A stretch of DNA of 64,000 bases. It comes from Phytomonospora sp040655735. Lineage in GTDB: Bacteria; Actinomycetota; Actinomycetes; Mycobacteriales; Micromonosporaceae. This document shows, piece by piece, positions 27,858 to 37,434 of this stretch (its first letter is position 1; every line of letters starts with the position of its first letter). The DNA is taken from assembly GCF_040655735.1 (NCBI RefSeq), contig NZ_JBFAKK010000009.1:1-64000 (forward strand). The letters are read 5' to 3'. Under the pieces are notes generated by a model. That model was given only the letters and a program-made list of their open reading frames with translations, was not told where the DNA came from and did not search any database. A program made the position numbers and the translations under genes.

Positions 27858-30800
27858 CTAGTGCTTCTCGTTGGCCAGGAACGAGATCATCGAGTCGGCG
27901 TCGATGTCACCGCTCTCCAGCTTGGTCAGCATGTCCTCGTAGGAGCGCTCCGGCTCGGCGGCGGCGGGTGCCGCCTGCTCGACCGGGCCGGCCAGCTCGC
28001 TGAGCCGCACGGCCATCTCGTCGGGCGTGGCGTAGGTGAACATGTCGGAGATGTTCAGCACGTCGTCGAAGCGCGCGTTGAGCGCCTTCATCACCTCGGT
28101 CGCGGTGATCGAGTTCCCGCCGAGGGCGGTGAAGCTGTCGAAGATGTCGATCTCCTCAAGACCCAGCACCGAGGCGTAGATGTAGGCGACGGTCCGCTCG
28201 ATCTCGGTGAACTCCTCGGCCGGCTTGCCGAGCAGGGCGATGTTCTCGACGTCGACGGCCGGGCGCGCGCCGCCCTCTCCCGCCGAGGCGTCGGAGGCGG
28301 CCGAGGCGTGGCGGCGGACGATGCGGTCGATGGGCCCGGAGAAGCCGAAGGGGAACCACTCCTCGCCGACGGCCTGGAACATCCCCGCGTTCAGCGGTCC
28401 GGGAACGACACCGGTCACGTCGTGGAACAGCACCTCGGTGAAGGCCGAGATGCCCGACTGCGTGGTGAGGCTCTCGAAGAAGGAGTCGGCCTCGCCGAGC
28501 CCGTGGTCGTAGGCCATCCCGGTCTCGCGCCAGCCCGGCCAGTTGATCGACTTGGCGTTGTGGCCCTGCCGCCGCAGTTCGAGGACGTAGGCGTCCATGA
28601 ACGCGTTCGCGGCGGTGTAGTCGGACTGTCCCGGGCCGCCGATGAGCGCGGTCATCGACGAGTACGCGATGACGAAGTCGGGGCGGTCCTCGCCCAGGAC
28701 GCTGATCAGGTTGCGCAGACCGGTCACCTTCGGCGCGAGCACGCCGTCGAAGTCGTCCATGGACTTCGTGTAGAGGAAACCGTCGCCGGCGACGCCCGCG
28801 GTGTGCACGATGCCCCGGATCGGGCCGAACTTCGCACGCATCCGCTCGACCAGGTCGCGCAACTGGCCGTGGTCGGTGACGTCGGCGCAGGCCAGTTCGA
28901 CCACACCGTCGTAGTCCTCGATGTCGAGGATGTTCTCCAGAACCTGGGCGACCTTGTCGTTGCGGCCGGCGGCGATGATCTGGTCCCACTCGGAGCGGTC
29001 CGGCAGCGGCCGGCGGCTCACCAGGACATAGTTGCCCCGGCTGTTCATGTGCGACAGCAGCGCGGCGGCGGCCGAACCGAGCGACCCGGCACCGCCGGTG
29101 ACGAGGTAGAAGCCGTCGGCGGCCACGTCGATGGCGTGGTAGCTGCCGCGGTCGATCGTCCGCTCCTCCAGCTGCGGGACGTGCCGGACGCCCTTGCGCA
29201 GCGCGACGAACACCCGGCCGGGGACGTCGGTGAGGCACTCGTCGACGAGAGCCGCGACCGGGGTCTCGGCGTCGACGTCGACGGCGGTGAAGGTGACGTT
29301 CGGGGCCTCGTGGCGCAGCGACCTGATCATGGCCAGGCGGGCGGCGTGGGCCGCGTCGACGAAGGGCTCGTCGCCGGTGACCCGGTCGGCGTGGTCGCCG
29401 ACCACGGTGATGTCGACGTGGCCCTTGCAGTGGGTCGTGAGCGCCTTGTGCAGGGCGGCGAGACCACGGACGCCGTACTCCAGGCCCTGGCTGATCTCGG
29501 CCTCGGTCACCCCGGTGCGCGAGGGACGGCAGCCGGTCAGGTCGACGACGCGGGCGATGTCGCCGACGCCCAGCTCGGCCAGCGCCCAGGTGACGCCCTC
29601 GGCGGTCGGCTCGGCCATGACGTGGCGTGCCGAAGGCGTCGAGCGCTCCGGCGCGAAGGTCAGCGCGAAGGTGTCGACACCCGGCAGGGCGGCGACGATG
29701 GCCTCGATCTGCGGTCCGCGGTCCCCGACCACGAGCACCGGTCCCCGGCGCGGCTCGGCCGACACGGGCAGCGGACCGCCCTCGCGCCAGCCGATGGCGT
29801 GGTAGGCCCCCGAGACGAAGTCGTCCATCTGGGAGACGCGCTTCATCGAGAACTGGTCGATGACCGCGATCGTGGAACCGTCCTCGGCGACCAGCGTCGT
29901 CTTGAAGCTCATCAGCTCACTGCGGCGACCGGAGGTCCGCTCGCTCTTGCAGTAGAACTTCGCCGGCAGCGGACGGTACATCCGCAGGCCCGCGTAGAGC
30001 ATCGGCAGGTACACCGTCGGGGACATGTGCACCAGGAACGGGATGAACGAGGTCGCGTTGTCCAGCAGCGACGGGTGCAGCGGGAAGGTCCCGATCTGGT
30101 CGTGGAACTCCTCGGGCAGTTCGAGCAGGCCGTAGGCGACCTCGGGGTCGCTCTTCGAGCGCAGCGCCAGTCCCAGGGTCCGCCAGGTCGGGCCGAACTG
30201 CTTGAGGGAGGGCACGCCCAGCCGCTCCAGGTCGGGGTCCTCCAGCAGCTCGGCGAGCGTGGGGTTGCCCGTCGGCGCCTCGGCGTCGCACGTGCGGACG
30301 AAACCGTGGGCGTTGACGACCCACTCGTCCTCGCCCGGCTCGGTCCGGCTGACGACCTCGACGGCCACCCGGTCGCCGTCCTCGCGCAGGATGATCTGCA
30401 CGGTGGCGTCGGTGGCGTCGTCGAGGAGCAGCGGCGCGCGGAACATCAGCTCGTCGACGGCGATCCGGTCGGTGTCGAAGTGCGTGCAGAACGCCTCGGT
30501 GATCAGCTCGACGAACACCGCGCCGGCGATCAGGTTCTTGTTCATCACGACGTGGTCGGAGACGGCCCAGTGCTCCCGGGTCGACAGCGAGGCCTCGTAG
30601 ACGCTCACCGCCGGGGTGTCGACGACCCGGCGCGTGATCAGCGGCCGGGCGACGGGCGAACCGGCGGCCACCGCGCGCTCGGGCTCCAGCCTGGTCGTGC
30701 GGGGCTCGCCCCAGTGCCGCGTCCGGTCGAAGGGGTAGGTCGGCAGCGGGACACGGCGAGCGTCGCGGTCGTAGAGCTCATCGAAGCGGATCCGCGCGCC

Positions 30801-32699
30801 GCGCACGTAGTCGCGGGCGAGTTCGGTCATCGCCATGGTCCGCGAGGAACCCTCGGCGTCGAGGGCGGCCTTGACGCGCTCGGCGCTGTCGAGGTTGAGC
30901 TCGCCGAGCAGGCCCTCCTTGATGTCACCGCGGGCGAGGTCGGACTTGCGGTCGGAGACCACACGGTGGCTGCCGACGAAGATGCCCCGCGAGGGGTTCC
31001 CGGTCCACGCGGCGTCGCGGCAGGCGTTGAACTTCGCCACGAGTTCGCTCATGGAGGACGCGACGATCGCCAGACGGTGCGCGAAGTGGTCGCGGCCGGT
31101 GGTGGAGGTGAAGCAGACGTCGTCGAAGCGGGCGCCGGGACCGCCGTTGAGGTGGCGGTCGTAGTCGGCGAGGTAGTTGGCGAACGCGGTCTCCGTCTTC
31201 GCCGAGACGGTGAAGATCTGCGGACGCGCCTGCGCCTCGGGGCGGTCGGCGGCCCGGTAGTCCTTGAGGATCACGTGGGCGTTGGTGCCGCTGAAGCCGA
31301 AGCCGCTGACGCCGGCGTAGCGCGGAGTCTCCCGCTGGGGCCAGGGGGTGTTGCGGTCGACGACGTAGATGGGCGAGTTCGCGAAGTCGATGTGCGGGTT
31401 GGGCTCCTCGAAGTTGAGGCTGGCCGGGATGACCTCGTTGCGCATCGACAGCAGCACCTTGATGACGCTGGCGACGCCCGCCGAGCCGACCGTGTGGCCG
31501 ATGTTGCTCTTGACCGATCCGATGCCGCAGAACTGCTTGCGGGGCGTGACCTGGCCGAAGGCGTTGGTGAGCCCGAGGACCTCGATGGGGTCGCCGAGCG
31601 GGGTTCCGGTGCCGTGCGTCTCGACGTAGTCGACCTGCTCGCCCTCGATGCCGGCGCGGCGCCACGCGTCGAGCAGCAGCTCCTCCTGGGCGCGGGGGTT
31701 GGGCGCGGTCAGGCCGTTGGAGGCGCCGTCGTTGTTCGTCGCGGTCGAGGCGATGACGCCGTAGATGTGGTCGCCGTCGCGCTCGGCGGCCTTCAGCGGC
31801 TTGAGGATGAGCGCGCCGATGCCCTCGCCGAACACCGATCCGGAGGCCTTGGCGTCGAAAGACCGGACCCGGTTGTCGTGCGCGACGACCGCGCCCGGCG
31901 TGGCCGTGCGGACCATGAGGTCGTCGATGTCGATCCGGTCGGTGTCGGCGCCCTTGTAGCTCAGGGTGATGCCGCCGGCGATGGCCATCTCGCACTCGCC
32001 GTTGGAGAGGGCCTGGATCGCCATGTGCATCGCGACCAGGCTCGCCGAGCAGGCGGTGTCGACCACATAGGACGGTCCGCGCAGGTCGAAGTGGTAGTTG
32101 ATGCGGCTGGCGACGATGCCTTCCCAGACGCCGCTGAGCTTGTCGCGGTCGATCCGGATCTTGTACCGGTAGTAGTTCGAGTTGGTGCCGTCGCGTCCGA
32201 CGAAGCAGCCGGTCTTCGAGCCGCGGATCTTGTCCTCGGGGTAGCCGGCGTCCTCAAGCGCGCGGTAGGCCTGCTCCAGGAAGACGCGGTGCTGGGGGTC
32301 CATGAACGCCGCCTCGTCGGGGGTGATCCCGAAGAACTGGGCGTCGAACTTGTCGATGTCGGACAGGTAGGCGCCGACGAAGCGTTCGAGGTCCTCGGAG
32401 GCCTCGGTGTAGACCTCGTGGTCGTAGAACTCCGCGTAGTGCGGGTTGGCGAAGATCTGCTCCTCAAGGAGCTTGTCGGCCGGCTTGGCGGTGTAGCAGT
32501 TGCGGTTGCCGACGAGGTTGTCCCAGTAGCTGCCGACGTCGGGCGACATCGGCAGGCGGCAGGACATGCCGATGACGGCGATCTCCGGGGCGACGGCGCC
32601 GTTGGAGTCCGTCAGCGCCTCAAGGGCCTCCATCGCATCCTGTTTGGACAGCACACCCTCGGCGAGCTTCTCGAGGATCACGTGCTTGACGGTCTTCAC
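27858..32699 (-). CDS. AT-less polyketide synthase module, KS-DH-KR-ACP
   Basis: The product is 1613 residues. The GTG at 32699 has AAGGAG 8 bases upstream. The N-terminus carries a short helical motif (LEKLAEGVLSKQDAMEAL). KS 36-465 keeps Cys (DTACSAS near 216), ETHGTGT and SNIGHT, so it looks active. A linker with no AT ends near YPFDRTRHW. DH spans about 690-990: His in SDHVVMNKN (near 716) and Asp in HPSLLDN (near 878), but the usual LPG of the first motif reads LIAG. KR has TGGAGSLG near 1203 and active-site SDYTAAN near 1361. ACP has GGNSITA near 1530. The C-terminus ends with another short helical motif (MLTKLESGDIDADSMISFL). It extends with malonyl units loaded in trans and should form a double bond. 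Confidence 0.93.
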   Translation of the reverse strand: MKTVKHVILEKLAEGVLSKQDAMEALEALTDSNGAVAPEIAVIGMSCRLPMSPDVGSYWDNLVGNRNCYTAKPADKLLEEQIFANPHYAEFYDHEVYTEASEDLERFVGAYLSDIDKFDAQFFGITPDEAAFMDPQHRVFLEQAYRALEDAGYPEDKIRGSKTGCFVGRDGTNSNYYRYKIRIDRDKLSGVWEGIVASRINYHFDLRGPSYVVDTACSASLVAMHMAIQALSNGECEMAIAGGITLSYKGADTDRIDIDDLMVRTATPGAVVAHDNRVRSFDAKASGSVFGEGIGALILKPLKAAERDGDHIYGVIASTATNNDGASNGLTAPNPRAQEELLLDAWRRAGIEGEQVDYVETHGTGTPLGDPIEVLGLTNAFGQVTPRKQFCGIGSVKSNIGHTVGSAGVASVIKVLLSMRNEVIPASLNFEEPNPHIDFANSPIYVVDRNTPWPQRETPRYAGVSGFGFSGTNAHVILKDYRAADRPEAQARPQIFTVSAKTETAFANYLADYDRHLNGGPGARFDDVCFTSTTGRDHFAHRLAIVASSMSELVAKFNACRDAAWTGNPSRGIFVGSHRVVSDRKSDLARGDIKEGLLGELNLDSAERVKAALDAEGSSRTMAMTELARDYVRGARIRFDELYDRDARRVPLPTYPFDRTRHWGEPRTTRLEPERAVAAGSPVARPLITRRVVDTPAVSVYEASLSTREHWAVSDHVVMNKNLIAGAVFVELITEAFCTHFDTDRIAVDELMFRAPLLLDDATDATVQIILREDGDRVAVEVVSRTEPGEDEWVVNAHGFVRTCDAEAPTGNPTLAELLEDPDLERLGVPSLKQFGPTWRTLGLALRSKSDPEVAYGLLELPEEFHDQIGTFPLHPSLLDNATSFIPFLVHMSPTVYLPMLYAGLRMYRPLPAKFYCKSERTSGRRSELMSFKTTLVAEDGSTIAVIDQFSMKRVSQMDDFVSGAYHAIGWREGGPLPVSAEPRRGPVLVVGDRGPQIEAIVAALPGVDTFALTFAPERSTPSARHVMAEPTAEGVTWALAELGVGDIARVVDLTGCRPSRTGVTEAEISQGLEYGVRGLAALHKALTTHCKGHVDITVVGDHADRVTGDEPFVDAAHAARLAMIRSLRHEAPNVTFTAVDVDAETPVAALVDECLTDVPGRVFVALRKGVRHVPQLEERTIDRGSYHAIDVAADGFYLVTGGAGSLGSAAAALLSHMNSRGNYVLVSRRPLPDRSEWDQIIAAGRNDKVAQVLENILDIEDYDGVVELACADVTDHGQLRDLVERMRAKFGPIRGIVHTAGVAGDGFLYTKSMDDFDGVLAPKVTGLRNLISVLGEDRPDFVIAYSSMTALIGGPGQSDYTAANAFMDAYVLELRRQGHNAKSINWPGWRETGMAYDHGLGEADSFFESLTTQSGISAFTEVLFHDVTGVVPGPLNAGMFQAVGEEWFPFGFSGPIDRIVRRHASAASDASAGEGGARPAVDVENIALLGKPAEEFTEIERTVAYIYASVLGLEEIDIFDSFTALGGNSITATEVMKALNARFDDVLNISDMFTYATPDEMAVRLSELAGPVEQAAPAAAEPERSYEDMLTKLESGDIDADSMISFLANEKH

Positions 32700-32760
32700 G
32701 CTGACGGCTCCTTATTCACGGCGTTGCGGAGAGCGGGGATCTGGGTCTTGGCGGGCGGCC

Positions 32761-35700
32761 TCATGAGTCGACGACCTCGTCGATGCTGACCGTGCCGGCG
32801 AGGAAACCGTCGAGGAGTTCCGACAGGGACGGTTCGGCGGCGGCCGGGCGCTGCCGCGAGACGGGCGCCGGGGCGCGGGGCGGGCCGGACTTGACGTCGA
32901 CGTACTCGCTCAACTGGGCGACCGTCGGGTAGATGAAGATGTCGGCGATGTTCACGACGCCGGGGAAGCGCCGGTCGAGTTCGAGCTGAAGACGGGAGGC
33001 CAGCAGCGAGTTGCCGCCCGATTCGAAGAAGGGGTCGTGCATGTCGAGTTCGTCGGTGCCGAGGGTCGTGCACCACGCGACGGCCACCGACCGCACGGTG
33101 TCGTTGAGCTGCGCTCCCCCGCGACCGCGCAGGTTGAGGGAGGAGAAGGCGACCGCGTCGGTCTTCAGTGGAGAGCTCGCGGCCGGTGCGGCCGGGGCGG
33201 GAGGCTCGGCGGCCTCGGGGCTCTCGTCGAGGACCGAGCGCATGTCGATCACCCTGTCGAGCGCCTCCCACTGACGGCGGACCTCGGCGTGGAAGAAGGC
33301 GCCGGCGAGGAGCTGCGCCGAGGGCGCGGCGAGGGCCTCGCCGAGCAGTTCGCAGCCGTCGGTGTCGCCGACGAACTCGGCGAAGTGCCCGGTGCCGGTG
33401 ATCCCGTGCCGCCTGGCCATTCCCGAGTCGCGCCAGCCGGTCCAGTTGACGGCCAGCGCAGGGCGGCCCTGGGCCCGCATGCGGGCGGCGTAGGCGTCGA
33501 GATATCCGTTGGCGGCCGCGTAATCGCTCTGCCCGGGGGCTCCGAACACCGAGGTCATCGAGGAGCACAGCGCGAAGAAGCGCAGCGGATCGGTCCGGGT
33601 GGCCCGGTCGAGGAGCCGCGCTCCGATCGCCTTCGGGGCGAGGACCCGCTCGAACTCCTCCCAGGTCTTGTTGATCGCGAAGCCGTCGCCGGGGATCCCG
33701 GCGGCGTGGACGACGCCGACGATCGGGCCGAGCGTCCGCCGGATCTCGTCGAGGGCGCGTTCCAGGACGGGACCGTCGGTCACGTCCGCCCGCCACAGGC
33801 TGACGCGCCCGCGGCGGTCGGCGAGGCCGACGAGCGCCGCCGACAGTTCCGAGGACAGGTCGGAGAACTGGTCGCGGTCGTCGTGGCGGCGGTTGACCAG
33901 CGCCACGCGGGCACCGGGAGCGACCTCGGTGAGGTGGGCCGCCAAGGCGAGGCCCATGCCGCCGGTCCCGCCGGTGACGACCACGACTCCGTCGAGGTCG
34001 GCGAACACCGAAGGCGCGCCGGGCGTCACCGCGCCGAGCCGTGTCACGGCGGGCTCGTGCACGGCACCGTGCCGGATCGCGACGATCGGGCGGCGGCGCT
34101 CGCCGAGCACGACGGCGGCCACGTCGTCCGACGCCGACTCCTCGTCGACGTCGACGACCCTGATACGGATGTTGGCGTACTCGGCGTCCAGGCACAGCGC
34201 GGCGGCCGCGACCGCGCGGGCGGCGGGGTCGGGGACGTCGTCGGCGCGGACACGCTGGCCGTTGCGGGTGACCAGCGCGTACTCGACGACCTCCGGCAGC
34301 GACCGCAGCGCGAGGGCGCGCACGAGCGCGAACACCGGCCGAAGGGCGTCCCCGGGTGCCGCCGACGGGCCGTCGGCGAGGTCGGGGTCGTCGGCGCACA
34401 CGAAGTGGACGATCCGGCGCACGCCGTTGCGGGCGATGCCGTCGGCCCACTCCCGGCAGTAGTTCTCGTCGCGGCTGACCTCGGCCAGGCTCTGGACGGT
34501 GGCGCCCTGCGAGGACAGGCGGACGACGAGGGGGTGCTCGTCGAGCGTGCCGGCGAGCACGACGGTGTCGGCGACCAGCGGCGTGGGCTCGGCCGACTCG
34601 GGCGCCGGGAGCCAGGTGATCTCGTGCAGCCGGGGCGGCGGGCCGTCGGTGAGGAAGGTCCCGGGATCACGGACGCGGCCGGCCGAGTAGCGGGTGAAGG
34701 TGCCCGCGACGCGGCCGTCGAGGTCGGTGAAGGTGACGTGGTAGGTCCGGATGTCGCCGCGGTCCCAGGCCGAACGGTCGGCGGGGACGGCCCAGCAGTA
34801 CCCGGCGTCGGGCAGGTCGCGGTGGAACTCGGCGCGCTCGAAGGCCAGCGGCAGGTAGGGCTCCTCCTCCCGGATCAGCCCGAGGTTCACGCCCGAGTCG
34901 AGGATCGGCGGGAAGAGCGCGTAGGCGGACTTCGCCGCGGCGGTCTCGGGATCGGCGTCGTAGCGCAGCAGCACCTCGCCGTCGTCGCCGAGGTGGAGGG
35001 CCCGCGAGGAACGCCAGCGGCGGCCCTCGGTCTGCACCAGCTCGCGGTGGTAGGAGACCGACTCGCCGACGAGTTCGTAGCGCGCGAGCAGGTCGGCGAC
35101 GTCGACGGTCTCGCCGGCGTCGGGCTCGCCGGCGAGCGGGGAGGCGTCGACGCGGCAGTGCTCGGTCCAGACCGGCGAACCCTCGGCGCGGCTGCGGAAC
35201 TCCAGGGTGAGCGCGTCGCCGTCGCGGGTGACCACGCACTGGAGGCGACGCGTCTCCCCGCCCTCGGTGACCAGCGGGTCCCGGTAGTGCAGGTTGCGCA
35301 GCAGCGGCCGTCGGCCCAGCAGGCGGCTGGACACGGTGTGCGCCATCTCGATGATGGCGGTGCCGACCAGGACGTGGCGGCCGTTGATGACGTGCTCGCC
35401 GAGTTCGAAGCAGTTGCCGGCCGACAGGTCCGACTCGAACACGTCGAGATCGCGTCCCTCGACGGCGTGTCGGTGGACGAGCGGGTGGAGCCACCGCGCG
35501 GGCGCCGCCGGGGCGACGGTGGCCGCCGGGCGCCAGATCCGGCGCGGGCTGCCCTGGTAGGCCGGCAGCGGAACACGGCGGACGTCGCGGCCCTCGAAGA
35601 GCCGGTGCCAGGGGACGCGCGCCCCGGCGGTGAAGAGCTCGGCGAGCGAGAGCAGGTCGTCTCGTTTCGCGGTGCCCGCGCGGGCCGCCTCCTCGCAGAG

Positions 35701-37434
35701 CTCGGCGGCCTGCTTGGAGAGCCGGTCGAAGGTGCCGGCGTCGATGTAGCCCTCGCCGAGTCCGGTGGCGTCGGCGACGACCCGCGCGGAGCCCCGCACG
35801 ACCTCGCCGCGCGGATCGCCGGACAGGTGGGCGTCGAGGAGTTCGAGGAGTTCGGCGCGGTCGGCGGCGATGAGGCAGGCGCGGTGCTCGAAGGCCGAGC
35901 GGCCGGTGTCGATGGTCAGGCACACGTCGGCGAGGCCGATCTCGGGGTGGCCGGCGAGGTGGTCGCGCAGGTCGCGCGCGACCGCGTCCAGCTCGGCCGG
36001 CGTGCGCGCCGACAGGGCGAGGATCTCGTCGCGCGGCTCGCCGGTGTCCGCCCCGGCGCGGGCCGGGGCCTCGTCGACGATCACGTGGCAGTTGGTGCCG
36101 CTGATCCCGAAGGAGCTGACGCCGGCGCGCAGCGGCGACGGCCCGGTCCAGTCCTGGCGGCGGTCGCCGAGGTACACCGGGCTCTCGGCGAAGTCGATCT
36201 GCGGGTTGGGCGTGCCGAAGTGCAGCGAGGGCGGGAGTTCACGGTGCTCCAGCATCAGCAGCACCTTCAGCAGCCCGGTGATCCCGGCCGCCGGGTCGAG
36301 GTGCCCGACGTTGGTCTTGACCGAGCCGACCGCGCAGAACTGGCGCCGGTCGGTGTAGGTGGCGAAGGCCTCGGTGAGTCCGGTGATCTCGACCGGGTCG
36401 CCGAGCACGGTCGCGGTGCCGTGCGCCTCGACATAGCTGACGGAGGTCGGTTCGACGCCGGCGTCCCGCCAGGCGTCGCGGATGACGTCGGCCTGGGCGC
36501 CGGCGTTGGGGGCGGTGATCCCGGCGGAGGCGCCGTCCTGGTTCATCGCCGACCCGCGGATCACGCCGTAGACGTGGTCCCCGTCGTCGAGGGCGGCCCG
36601 GAGGGACTTGAGGACGAGCGACACCACGCCCTCGCCGCCGCCGGTTCCCTCGGCGCCGTCGGAGAACGCGCGGGTGCGGCCCGAGGGCGCCTCGATGCCG
36701 AAGCGGTGCGCGGTCTCCTCCGGCGGGATCAGGGTGAGCCGCACGCCGCCGGCGACCGCCGTGTCGACGACACCGTCGCGGATGTCGCGGCAGGCGGTGA
36801 TGACGGCGGCCAGCGAGGAGGAGCAGGCGGTGTCGACCACGAGCGCGGGGCCGCGCAGGTCGAGGAAGTGGCTGATCCGGCTGGCGATCACCGAGTTGAC
36901 GTCACCGGAGACGGCCATGCCCGCCGACGCGGGATCCGAGGGCCGGTACCCGGTGAGGTAGAGGCCCTGCGAAGCGCCCGAGGCGACGTAGACGCCGGTG
37001 CGGGAACCGCGAAGGGCGTCCCCGCCGTACCCGGAGTCCTCGACGGCCTGCATCGCCACGGTGAGGAACAGGCGCTGGTGCGGGTCCATCAGCGCCGCCT
37101 CGCCCGGTGAGATCGCGAAGCGCTCGGGGTCGAAGAGGTCGACCCGGCCGAGGTAGCCGTACGGGAGCGCCGCACCCAGCGGCTCCCCCACGGCGGCGAC
37201 CTTGAGCGCGTCGGCGTCGGCGCGCCGGGCCTCCGGGAAGTCGCCGATGAGGTCGGCGCCGCCGCTGACCGCCGCCCAGAACTCGGCGGGCGAGGTGGTC
37301 TCGCCGACGCGGGCGGCCATGCCGATCACCGCCACAGCGGCGTCGTCGGCCCCGGAGTCGGCTTCGAGCAGATCGAAGTCGCCGGTGTCCACATCGGACA
37401 GCAGCGCGTCGAGGTCGCGGTTCGCCGCCGTCAT
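32761..37434 (-). CDS. AT-less polyketide synthase module, KS-DH-KR-ACP
   Basis: The product is 1557 residues. The ATG at 37434 shares one base with the stop of the acyltransferase gene. KS keeps Cys (DTACSSS near 200), EAHGTAT near 340 and TNVGHL near 376. No AT follows the KS linker. The DH-like domain (about 660-960) has His in GEHVINGRH (near 685) and Asp in PPILDSG (near 845), with VLVG in place of the usual LPG and no His before PPILD; dehydration is probable but not certain. KR has TGGTGGMG near 1153 and SDYAAAN near 1306. ACP has GGNSLLA near 1475. The C-terminal motif LLDGFLAGTVSIDEVV resembles motifs at the ends of the other PKS proteins. The domain order matches the next gene, so the pair adds two similar extensions or works iteratively. 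Confidence 0.92.
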   Translation of the reverse strand: MTAANRDLDALLSDVDTGDFDLLEADSGADDAAVAVIGMAARVGETTSPAEFWAAVSGGADLIGDFPEARRADADALKVAAVGEPLGAALPYGYLGRVDLFDPERFAISPGEAALMDPHQRLFLTVAMQAVEDSGYGGDALRGSRTGVYVASGASQGLYLTGYRPSDPASAGMAVSGDVNSVIASRISHFLDLRGPALVVDTACSSSLAAVITACRDIRDGVVDTAVAGGVRLTLIPPEETAHRFGIEAPSGRTRAFSDGAEGTGGGEGVVSLVLKSLRAALDDGDHVYGVIRGSAMNQDGASAGITAPNAGAQADVIRDAWRDAGVEPTSVSYVEAHGTATVLGDPVEITGLTEAFATYTDRRQFCAVGSVKTNVGHLDPAAGITGLLKVLLMLEHRELPPSLHFGTPNPQIDFAESPVYLGDRRQDWTGPSPLRAGVSSFGISGTNCHVIVDEAPARAGADTGEPRDEILALSARTPAELDAVARDLRDHLAGHPEIGLADVCLTIDTGRSAFEHRACLIAADRAELLELLDAHLSGDPRGEVVRGSARVVADATGLGEGYIDAGTFDRLSKQAAELCEEAARAGTAKRDDLLSLAELFTAGARVPWHRLFEGRDVRRVPLPAYQGSPRRIWRPAATVAPAAPARWLHPLVHRHAVEGRDLDVFESDLSAGNCFELGEHVINGRHVLVGTAIIEMAHTVSSRLLGRRPLLRNLHYRDPLVTEGGETRRLQCVVTRDGDALTLEFRSRAEGSPVWTEHCRVDASPLAGEPDAGETVDVADLLARYELVGESVSYHRELVQTEGRRWRSSRALHLGDDGEVLLRYDADPETAAAKSAYALFPPILDSGVNLGLIREEEPYLPLAFERAEFHRDLPDAGYCWAVPADRSAWDRGDIRTYHVTFTDLDGRVAGTFTRYSAGRVRDPGTFLTDGPPPRLHEITWLPAPESAEPTPLVADTVVLAGTLDEHPLVVRLSSQGATVQSLAEVSRDENYCREWADGIARNGVRRIVHFVCADDPDLADGPSAAPGDALRPVFALVRALALRSLPEVVEYALVTRNGQRVRADDVPDPAARAVAAAALCLDAEYANIRIRVVDVDEESASDDVAAVVLGERRRPIVAIRHGAVHEPAVTRLGAVTPGAPSVFADLDGVVVVTGGTGGMGLALAAHLTEVAPGARVALVNRRHDDRDQFSDLSSELSAALVGLADRRGRVSLWRADVTDGPVLERALDEIRRTLGPIVGVVHAAGIPGDGFAINKTWEEFERVLAPKAIGARLLDRATRTDPLRFFALCSSMTSVFGAPGQSDYAAANGYLDAYAARMRAQGRPALAVNWTGWRDSGMARRHGITGTGHFAEFVGDTDGCELLGEALAAPSAQLLAGAFFHAEVRRQWEALDRVIDMRSVLDESPEAAEPPAPAAPAASSPLKTDAVAFSSLNLRGRGGAQLNDTVRSVAVAWCTTLGTDELDMHDPFFESGGNSLLASRLQLELDRRFPGVVNIADIFIYPTVAQLSEYVDVKSGPPRAPAPVSRQRPAAAEPSLSELLDGFLAGTVSIDEVVDS

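Noticed and set aside
27861..32789. Long plus-strand open frame opposite the PKS module
   Set aside because: Antisense shadow; every PKS motif is on the minus strand and the plus-strand translation has no recognisable domain.
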